Below, piece by piece: positions 16,945-25,000 of a stretch of 64,000 bases of DNA. Below the pieces are notes generated by a model. The model saw only the letters and a program-made list of their open reading frames with translations, ran no database searches and was not told the origin of the DNA. Origin of the DNA: CAYGZL01 sp964354345 (lineage in GTDB: Bacteria; Chloroflexota; Anaerolineae; Anaerolineales; UBA4823); contig CAYGZL010000017.1 in NCBI GenBank assembly GCA_964354345.1, forward strand, positions 31,401 to 95,400. The letters run 5' to 3'. The position numbers and the translations under genes are program-made. How positions within the stretch are numbered: position 1 is the stretch's first letter; each line of letters opens with the position of its first letter.

Positions 16945-17754
16945 CTACCCGCTTTGCTCGGGTGATTGGGGTGGGAAACCTGTTTTCAATGGGCTCCTGG
17001 CAGTGATTGTTTTCGGTTTTCGACGGGTAGCGCTACGTTTCCTGGCTTTTACTTCTTTGGCGGCTGCTTTTATCTGAAGCCGTTCGGCGTTATCCTGAGC
17101 ACTCAACAAGCGAGCTTGCTTGATAGTGTTCGTCAGGAAGATGCCTGACTCGAGCCCAATCACACCGATGGCGATGAAATCATACAGGGATAAAACGCCT
17201 ATGCTCAGCGCAAAGGTCGGATTGCCGAGGATATACACTGCCGTGTTGGCCAGGATGCCGATCACGCGCGCCTCGGTTGGTCCGAGCTTTCCATAAGAGA
17301 TCTGGAATACACCTGTCACCAACATTTGGATGAACACCATCTCTGAGACCATCAGATAGCCGACTAAAGCAATCAGGGCCAACTCCAGGTGCAGGTAGGT
17401 AGATAGGCCCAGACCCAGGAAAACCATCATCTCGCTGAACGCATCTACGATATGGTCAATGAAGAAACCGTAGCGGGGGCGTTGAATATTGCGATAACGA
17501 GCCACGGTGCCATCCAGGCTGTCGCCGAACCAGTTGATGATAAACCCCAAACTGGCCAGCCACAGGTAATTATGGTCGAAACGCGTCAGCCAATAGCCCG
17601 CAAAAGTCACCAGTGTACCCACCACACCGATGCCGGTTAAAATATCGGGTGTTATCCAACCGGGCAGGTGAGCGGCTAACCATCGTAGTGCCGGTCTTTC
17701 GAGTGGCCCCAACAAGATATCGTTTACTCGCTCGTGGGATTTTATATCACTCAT
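16945..17754 (-). CDS. CDP-alcohol phosphatidyltransferase family protein
   Basis: Encodes 269 residues. The family motif D-x2-DG-x2-AR-x8-G-x3-D-x3-D is complete in DSLDGTVARYRNIQRPRYGF followed by FIDHIVD. About six hydrophobic helices fill the rest, with a Lys/Arg-rich tail. It joins a CDP-linked lipid and an alcohol at the cytoplasmic face of the membrane; the alcohol (glycerol phosphate, inositol phosphate or other) cannot be assigned. ATG at 17754 is used because AAGGA lies seven bases upstream; a GTG one codon earlier is possible. The DnaE2-like gene follows. Confidence 0.9.
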   Translation of the reverse strand: MSDIKSHERVNDILLGPLERPALRWLAAHLPGWITPDILTGIGVVGTLVTFAGYWLTRFDHNYLWLASLGFIINWFGDSLDGTVARYRNIQRPRYGFFIDHIVDAFSEMMVFLGLGLSTYLHLELALIALVGYLMVSEMVFIQMLVTGVFQISYGKLGPTEARVIGILANTAVYILGNPTFALSIGVLSLYDFIAIGVIGLESGIFLTNTIKQARLLSAQDNAERLQIKAAAKEVKARKRSATRRKPKTITARSPLKTGFPPQSPEQSG

Positions 17755-17935
17755 CACTCTGTCCTTGCTATTCGTAAATCGTTGGTTAATAATCTGATTA
17801 AACTATTGTAACACCACTCGTGAGAAATTGTTGCTGCGGAAAATCTCTGGAGCATCGGAGTGAGTTGACACGGAGCATGAATTATACTCCAACTATTTTG
17901 AATGGTTTGGCGTATAATTGCAATTTTGATTGGCT

Positions 17936-19186
17936 ATGTTATACCGATTATTCCATCTAGATTTACGGGTCACCGAAGACCGAAACGCCTGGTACCTGTG
18001 CGTGGAGATCTTCTGGGCTTCGATTCTCGGCACTGCAGCTGCTTTTAGCTCAGCGTATGCCTTGCGATTAGGGGCGACTAATGCTGAAATTGGTTTGCTC
18101 AGCTCGATCCCAGCCTTATTGGCGATTTTCGTATCTGTCCCAGCCGGTCGGTTTCTGCAATCGCGTGAACGTCGGGCGCCCTGGTACCTGGCGAGTTTAT
18201 TAATTCATCGCACCGCTTACCTGTTTTTGCCCTTTATCCCGTACATCCAGATTCCCGGCATTTCACAGGGGTTGTTGTTGGTCTTGTGGTTAGTGACGAT
18301 CTCGATCTGGGCAACGTTCTTTAACATTGGTTTTATCCCAATGTTGGCCGATGTTATCCCAGAAAGAAGGCGGGCGGGTGTTTTTTCCGCTCGGAATATG
18401 ATCAATAATGCGTCTGTTAGTGTCCTGACCCTGTTGGTTGGTGTCTGGCTCAAACGCATCATTTTTCCACTGAACTACCAGTTGATGTTTTTTGTCGGAT
18501 ATATAGCTGGCATGCTAAGCCAATATTACCTTTACCGTTTGGATATACCAGATGGTGTAGTCCAGCCCCAAACTGAGAGCCAGAAAAGTGGATTGAAAGT
18601 ATATTTCCAGGCTTTACACCAGAGTATTATCGAGAAATCGGAATTCTACCGTATCACCCGCAATACTTTTTTACATGCCTTCGGCTTGTGGGTGATAGCA
18701 CCCTTATATATCATTTATTTTGTACGCCAGCTGGGGGCTGACGAAGGCTGGTTGGGAATTAATGGGATGGTGTCCAGCGTGACTACCATTGCCAGCTTTG
18801 CCTTTTGGCGGTGGTTGATCCTGCGAATTAGCGAGCCGCGTACTTTGAAGATCTCCATCATGGGCGTGGGGCTCTATCCTTTATTGGTAGGTCTTTCGCC
18901 TTCGTTGGTTTTAATTCTCGGGGCAACAGCTTTGAACAGCTTTTTCGCTGCGGGAACCAGTCTTAGCCACTTGAATACCTTACTGAAGTGCTTTCCTGAA
19001 GATCGTCGGACGCAGTTTTATTCTTTTTACACCATTATCCTTAACGCGGGGGCTTTTGTAGCGCCGTTAATCGGAGTAGCACTGGCAAATCAGTTTGGCA
19101 TCGTTCCGATCCTGGTGGTCTGTGGTTTACTGGTATTACTCGGATCGAGTACATTCATCTTCTGGCCAGTCCAGGTACAGAAATGA
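17936..19186 (+). CDS. MFS transporter
   Basis: Encodes about 416 residues with twelve predicted helices. The start of the first helices (CVEIFWASILGTAAAFSSAYALRLGATNAEIGLLSSIPALLAIFV) and the loop PAGRFLQSRERR after helix 2 fit the major facilitator superfamily, as does VIPERRRAGVFSARN between helices 4 and 5. The substrate is not inferable. ATG at 17936 or TTG at 17930 may start it; there is no clear ribosome site, and TATAAT at 17913-17918 is close by, so the message may have a very short leader. It ends one base before a hairpin terminator. Confidence 0.85.
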   Translation: MLYRLFHLDLRVTEDRNAWYLCVEIFWASILGTAAAFSSAYALRLGATNAEIGLLSSIPALLAIFVSVPAGRFLQSRERRAPWYLASLLIHRTAYLFLPFIPYIQIPGISQGLLLVLWLVTISIWATFFNIGFIPMLADVIPERRRAGVFSARNMINNASVSVLTLLVGVWLKRIIFPLNYQLMFFVGYIAGMLSQYYLYRLDIPDGVVQPQTESQKSGLKVYFQALHQSIIEKSEFYRITRNTFLHAFGLWVIAPLYIIYFVRQLGADEGWLGINGMVSSVTTIASFAFWRWLILRISEPRTLKISIMGVGLYPLLVGLSPSLVLILGATALNSFFAAGTSLSHLNTLLKCFPEDRRTQFYSFYTIILNAGAFVAPLIGVALANQFGIVPILVVCGLLVLLGSSTFIFWPVQVQK

Positions 19187-19228
19187 AAGAGGTGTTTCCA
19201 CAGCCCCAGGGCTGCAGAAACACCTCTT
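19187..19228. terminator. Bidirectional hairpin terminator
   Basis: A 12-bp perfect stem (19187-19198 with 19217-19228) has a second inner stem (CAGCC/GGCTG) inside. It starts directly after the MFS stop and lies between convergent genes, MFS (+) and LysM (-). Only short T-runs flank it. Confidence 0.75.
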
Positions 19229-19258
19229 GTCAAATGTTGCTTTTTATCGCGATAGCTC

Positions 19259-19852
19259 TTATTCGGTAGGTCGGAACTTCTTACAGACCGCAACGTCATT
19301 AATCGCGTTTTTGGCGCACACGATCAACTCGGATTGATTGCGGAGTTCCTTGGGTAGAAGCAAAGTAACCGTGGCAGCCCCGTTCTTATCTGTCCGAATC
19401 CGACCAAGGCGGTAATAAGTCCGATCGCCCCAGATATTCGCAGAGGAGCGAAAGATATAGGACAGTTTGGGGGTAAAACCAGTGATCGCGACGGTGAGTT
19501 GGGTTTTAGTCCATTTGGTAACCTTCACATCGGGGGTTTTGCTAGTAGTTGTGCTGCCTGAGGTAGAGGAAGCCGCTTGTCCAGGAATGCATAACACCTG
19601 GCTGACATAGATTGTATAAGGCTCCAATAGACTATTTGCAGTGGCGACATCCCGCCAGTTCACAGTGTATTTATCAGCAATCGAGGTCAGGGTCTCGCCG
19701 CTCTGGACGGTATGCTTCACGTTGCAGGAAGTATCCGCGGTTGTAGCAGCCATAACAGGCTGAGGCAGCGCGGCAACGACGAAGGCCAGCACCAAAGCCA
19801 GGTTAAGTGTAATAAACCAGGCTCGGCGGGTGCGAGAGAAAAACTTCATCAT
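19259..19852 (-). CDS. Secreted LysM-domain protein
   Basis: Encodes 197 residues. A signal peptide (WFITLNLALVLAFVVAALPQPVMA) is followed by one LysM domain (KHTVQSGETLTSIADKYTVNW, ending IYVSQVLCIPG), a Ser/Thr linker, and a C-terminal beta domain of about 95 residues (VTKWTKTQLTVAITGF to VCKKFRPTE). LysM binds N-acetylglucosamine polymers such as peptidoglycan. Two cysteines in the LysM and two near the C-terminus may form disulfides. AAGGAG lies 10 bases before the ATG. Confidence 0.88.
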   Translation of the reverse strand: MMKFFSRTRRAWFITLNLALVLAFVVAALPQPVMAATTADTSCNVKHTVQSGETLTSIADKYTVNWRDVATANSLLEPYTIYVSQVLCIPGQAASSTSGSTTTSKTPDVKVTKWTKTQLTVAITGFTPKLSYIFRSSANIWGDRTYYRLGRIRTDKNGAATVTLLLPKELRNQSELIVCAKNAINDVAVCKKFRPTE

Positions 19853-20025
19853 CTTAATCCATCTCCTTATTTAGTCGGTGCGAGCGGTTTTGTGCATCAA
19901 TCTCATTGGGTCTGATTGGTAAAACACGCCCAGCTTTTATGGGTTCTGACTTCCTCTAAAAACAAGGTAAATTTCAGTATAACATGATATTTCCGCCGGT
20001 CAGATGAGAAATTTCTAACTACCCC

Positions 20026-22068
20026 TCATGCCTGCGGTTCCTGTTCACGGAATTGGGTGTGGTAAAGCTGGGCATATAGCCCATTCGCTTCGATTAACTC
20101 GTGATGGGTGCCGTGTTCGACGATCTGGCCGCGATCCATAACCAGGATTAGATCGGCTGCCAGGATTGTGCTTAAACGGTGTGCGATAACAATGCTGGTC
20201 CGACCGGCCATTACCCGTTTCAACGCATCCTGGATTAACATTTCTGATTCGCTGTCGAGATGACTGGTCGCCTCATCCAGTACCAGGATGCGGGGATCCT
20301 TCAGGATCACCCGCGCCAGCGCCAGGCGCTGCTTTTCGCCGCCGCTTAAGCGATAGCCCCGCTCTCCAACCACCGTATCGTAACCTTGCGGTAAACCCCG
20401 GATAAAATCGTGGAGGTTCGCGGCTTTACAAGCCTGCTCCAGATCGTCGTGGGAAGCATCCAAACGGGCATACAGCAGGTTGGTGCGGATCGTGTCATGG
20501 AAGAGATGTGTCTCCTGCGTAACCATGCCGATTTGGGCGCTGAGTGAAGCCAGGGTCAACTCACGTAAATCGTGACCGTCAATCAGGATCCGGCCACTGG
20601 TGGGGTCATACAGGCGTGGGATCAAATAAGTCAGGGTTGTTTTCCCTGCACCGCTCGGGCCGACTAGCGCCGCCAACTGGCCTGGTTTAACCTGAAAAGT
20701 TAAATTTACTAAAGCCACCGGTCGGGCCTGGCTGTAAGATGTTTCTTCTGGTGCACTCCGGTAGGCAGTCAATTCGCTGGCTTTTCCGGCTACATCTACC
20801 TGAGGTTCACCATGACCATTCCCACCGGCATGACCTTCGTCCCTTGCCTCACTACCCGGGACAGTTTTCGCTTTGGGAGCCGGAACCCCTTCGCCCGATA
20901 ATACGGTCTGCACACGATCCATCTGCCCATGTCGCTTAACTTCGCTGAGTATTCGCGTGTCCGGTGCATCGTATTGAAAGGTGACATTTTCGAAAGTCAA
21001 TTCTCCGCGTGCCCGGGTCAGTTCAATCGCAGTGGGTTTCTCCTTAATATCCAGGGGGAGATCCAGCACTTCAAAGACGCGCTCGAAACTGACGACAGAT
21101 GTGGCAAACTCGACCGGTGCATTCGCCAGTCCGGAAAGAGCACTATACAGACTGCCAAGGTAAGAACCAAAGGCAACGATGGTGCCAATGGTGAATGCCT
21201 TTTGGATCACCAGGTATCCACCCAGGCCATACACCAGAGCGCTTCCGATCGCGCTGAGCAAACCGATGATGACAAAGAACGAGGTCCCTAATACCGACCG
21301 GCGGATGCCAATATCTCGTACCCGCGCCGCCCTGGATTGAAAGCGAGTTACTTCGGTTTTATTACGCCCGAATAATTTCACCAATAAAGCCCCGCCGATA
21401 TTAAGCGTCTCGTTCATCATTGCATTCATCTCAGCATTGAGGTCCATTCCCTGGCGCGCCACATCGCGTAACCGCCTGCCCATCCGGCGTGCAGTCAGAA
21501 TGAATAACGGCAGGATCAGGATGCTGAGCAAAGTCAAACGCCATTCCAGGCGGAGCATCACTCCCAACAAAGCGCCGGCCTGGACAATGTTGGTCAAAAT
21601 ACCAACGATCGTATTGCTGATGGCGTTCTGTGCCCCAACGACATCGTTGTTCAACCGGCTCATTAACTCACCGACTTTGGTATTGGTAAAAAATCGTAAC
21701 GACATCCGTTGCAAGTGGGCATAAAGTGCTACCCGTAAATCGTAAATTACACCCTCCCCTACCTGCGAGTTGATCCGCCGTTGGACGACATTAATCCCCC
21801 CATTTACCACCGGGATCAGCAGCAGCGCCACAGCCATCAGCACCAGGCGATTTGTGTTTCCACTCGGTATTGTCTGGTCAATCAATTCGCGCAGAACTAA
21901 CGGCGTCAACAAACTAAAACCAGCCGTCATCAGGATCATGACTAACATCACTATGATGTTGCGCCCATACGGTTTCCCATAACTTAACACCCGTACCAAT
22001 AAATTGCGGGTGACTTTGGGCTTTTCGTCTGTCGCGCCCATGATGTTCCACCAACCACCGCCATGCAT
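20026..22068 (-). CDS. ABC exporter (half-transporter) with NBD insertion
   Basis: Encodes 680 residues, longer than the usual 580-600. Six transmembrane helices (residues 30-310) form an ABC_membrane domain; the nucleotide-binding domain has Walker A GPSGAGKTT (470-478), signature LSGGEKQRLALAR and Walker B ILVLDEATSHLD. Between the A-loop Tyr (FQYDAPD) and the strand PVALVNLTF sits an insertion of about 75 residues (371-447), rich in Gly, Glu, Lys and His and probably disordered. MsbA-like exporters move lipids, drugs or peptides as dimers. GAGGAG lies upstream of the start. The pentapeptide-repeat gene ends 26 bases upstream, so it may be in the same transcript. Confidence 0.9.
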   Translation of the reverse strand: MHGGGWWNIMGATDEKPKVTRNLLVRVLSYGKPYGRNIIVMLVMILMTAGFSLLTPLVLRELIDQTIPSGNTNRLVLMAVALLLIPVVNGGINVVQRRINSQVGEGVIYDLRVALYAHLQRMSLRFFTNTKVGELMSRLNNDVVGAQNAISNTIVGILTNIVQAGALLGVMLRLEWRLTLLSILILPLFILTARRMGRRLRDVARQGMDLNAEMNAMMNETLNIGGALLVKLFGRNKTEVTRFQSRAARVRDIGIRRSVLGTSFFVIIGLLSAIGSALVYGLGGYLVIQKAFTIGTIVAFGSYLGSLYSALSGLANAPVEFATSVVSFERVFEVLDLPLDIKEKPTAIELTRARGELTFENVTFQYDAPDTRILSEVKRHGQMDRVQTVLSGEGVPAPKAKTVPGSEARDEGHAGGNGHGEPQVDVAGKASELTAYRSAPEETSYSQARPVALVNLTFQVKPGQLAALVGPSGAGKTTLTYLIPRLYDPTSGRILIDGHDLRELTLASLSAQIGMVTQETHLFHDTIRTNLLYARLDASHDDLEQACKAANLHDFIRGLPQGYDTVVGERGYRLSGGEKQRLALARVILKDPRILVLDEATSHLDSESEMLIQDALKRVMAGRTSIVIAHRLSTILAADLILVMDRGQIVEHGTHHELIEANGLYAQLYHTQFREQEPQA

Positions 22069-22094
22069 ACGATATGTTCTCCTCTTTGAATTGA

Positions 22095-25000
22095 TTACCG
22101 GTGGTGACCCGCCTGGTTTTCCAGTTTAGACCGGCGCTGACTGAGGAAATTACTGATTATTAAGAACATCAGCAGCAAGGTAACGAGCGCGCCAGATACT
22201 CCCAGAATAAACTGAGCAGGCGGGGGTTGCACCCACAGGGGGAGTGAAGTAAACAGCAGCCAGGCTGACCCAACACCTAACGCCAGCACCGGTAAACCGA
22301 CCAGGATTAATAATAATGGACTATCGAACAGCCAGTGCGGGTGAAGTTGCGCGCCGGTCATATTTGCGCCTTCAAGATTGGCGCCTTCCAGGATGGCTTT
22401 GCGTAAATTCGCACAGGCCAGGTTAGCGTGGCTTAGATTAGCCCCTTCCAGGCATGCTCCACGGAAATTCGCGCCAGTCAGGTTCGCCTGGCTTAGATCA
22501 ACACCCGTTAAGTCCTGCCCAGCTGCTCCGTGATTAACGATCTCCCATACATGGTGCCATTTCTCATCTAACTCGGTGGAGGAATCGATGCGTGCATTTT
22601 TCAACCAGGCTTGTTCTAGATGTGCGCCGCGCAGTATGGCTCCATTTAACCGGGCGCCTTCCAGGTTCGCGGCGCGTAAATTCGCCCGTTCAAGGTTAGC
22701 GTTAGCCAGGTTGGCGCCATGCAGGTCGGTCTCAGACAGTTGGGAACCCAGTAAATTGGCTGAGCTCAAATCAACGCCATGTAAATCCTGACCGGTTGCG
22801 CCCTGGTTGACGATTTTCCATACCAATCGCCATTTTTCATCTATATCTGTTCCCGAGTCAAGTTGCGTATGGAATAACCAGGCGCCTTCTAACAGCGCTT
22901 TGCTTAACCGGGTTTGTCGTAAATCGGCTCCTTCCAGGTTGGCACCGCGTAAATCACTGCCATTAAAATCTACACCTCGTAGATTAGCCTGGCTAAGATT
23001 AACTCCGCGCAGGTCGCGCCCCGCGGCGCCTTGACTGGTGATTTCGATCACTCTCCGCCAGCGTGGCTCGAGAACAGTAGCCTGGTTGAGTGTGACATTT
23101 TTTAGCCAGGCGTTATCCAATATTGCCTCATCAAGTTCAGCGTGTCCCAACAGGGCACCTTCTAGATTCGCTGTATGAAGATTCGTCCCGGTAAGGTTTG
23201 CGCCGGTTAAGTTAGCACCCGTCAGGTCAGCGTTCTCTAAATTGGCGCCTCGCAGGTTAGTGTTGCTCAGGTCCGCATTGTGTAGATTCCGACCCACCGC
23301 GCCGAGTTGAACGATTTCCCACACCAGGCGCCATTTCTCATCTACCGCCTGAGCCTGATCGAGATTGGTGCCGCCCAGCCAGGCATGATCTAACTGAGCG
23401 CCGCGTAAATCGGCGTTCTTAAGATTCGCGCCATCCAGATTCGCGGCCCGTAAGTCAGTCTGCCGTAAATCTGTCGCTTCCAGGCTGATACCACGCAGGT
23501 CACACGCTCCAAGATCAGCTCCTCGCAGGTCGGCCTGTGTCAGATCGTAGCCACGCATATCACGCCCAGATGCGCCCTGGTTAACGATCTTACTGATCCG
23601 CTGCCATTTTTCATCGAGCTCGAGCGCGGTTTCCAGGCGTGTGCTTTTTAACCAGGTCCGTTCAAGACGTGTCCCGCGCATATTCGCCTGGCTTAGATCA
23701 GCCCCACTCAAGTTAGCGCCTTGTAGATTTGCATTCAACAGGATCGCCTTGGTCAATATGGCATTCGACAGGTTTGCACCGCGTAAATCAGCAAAAGTCA
23801 GGTTGGTCTGGCTCAAATCCCGACCGCTCAAATCACGTTCGGTTGCCCCTTGGTTGACAATTTCCCAGGTCAATCGCCACTTCTCATCCATTTCGCTGGT
23901 AGAATCCAGGCGGGAACGTCCCAACCAGGCCCAATCCAGGTGGGCTCCACGCAGACATGCACCACTAAAGTCAGCGCCTTCCAGGTTAGCTTTAATCAAG
24001 TTAGCATCCGCCAGGTTTGCTCGTTGCAGGTTGGCGTTACGCAAATCTGCACTTTCGACCTGCGCCCCGGTCAGATTCGCTCCACTTAAATCTGCGCCGC
24101 GCAACTCGCGTCCGGACACACCAATATTTACGATCACCCACACGGTTCGCCATTTCGTATCTATTTCGGTCGTTTGGTCGAGATAGGTACCTTTTAAACG
24201 AGTCCCTTCCAGGTTAGCGCCATTCAAATGGGCGCTCTCCAGATGGGTTTCAGACAAATCACAGTTATGTAGATCCGCTTTTTCTAACCGAGCGCCAATC
24301 AGGTTGGCATGGCTTAAGTCCAGATTGTGTAAATCCTTACCATTGGCACCCTGGTTGAGAATTTCCCAGATGCAGCGCCATTTGGGTTCTATGAGTGTAT
24401 TTTCATTGATTTTGACCCCTGACAACCAGGCATCCTCAATAATGGCGCCGATCAGGTTGGCTCCCTGCAGATGAGCTCCCTCCAGGTTTGCGCCGCGTAG
24501 ATTCGCCTGAGAAAGGTCGCTGTTTTCTAAACGAGTTCCCCGTAGGTCAGCGATTTCGAAGTTTGCACCGGCCAGGCAGGCCTGGCTTAACTCCAGGTTA
24601 CGCAAATCGCGACCTGTGGCTCCCTGGTTTAGGATTTCCCATACCCGGCGCCATTTCTCATCTACAATCGTAGCCTGGTTCAAATTGGAGTTGTTTAGCC
24701 GAGCGCCCTCCAGGCTGGCGTCGCGCAGGTTAGCCCGATCTAAATTGGCATTCTCGAGGTCGCTCTTCTTCAAATTGGCACCGCTCAGGTCCGCTCCTTC
24801 CAGATTGGCTCCCCTTAGATTGGCTTGCTCAAGAAAAGCACCGTGCAGGTTGGCGCCGCTCAAGTCGATGCTGTGTAAATCTCGTCTGGGTGAGGCTTGA
24901 TGGAGGATTTCCCACACAATACGCCATTTGTCATCTAATAATGTTGTCTCGTCAATGGTTGTCTTACCCAACCATGCCCCTTCCAACAACGCGCCGCGTA

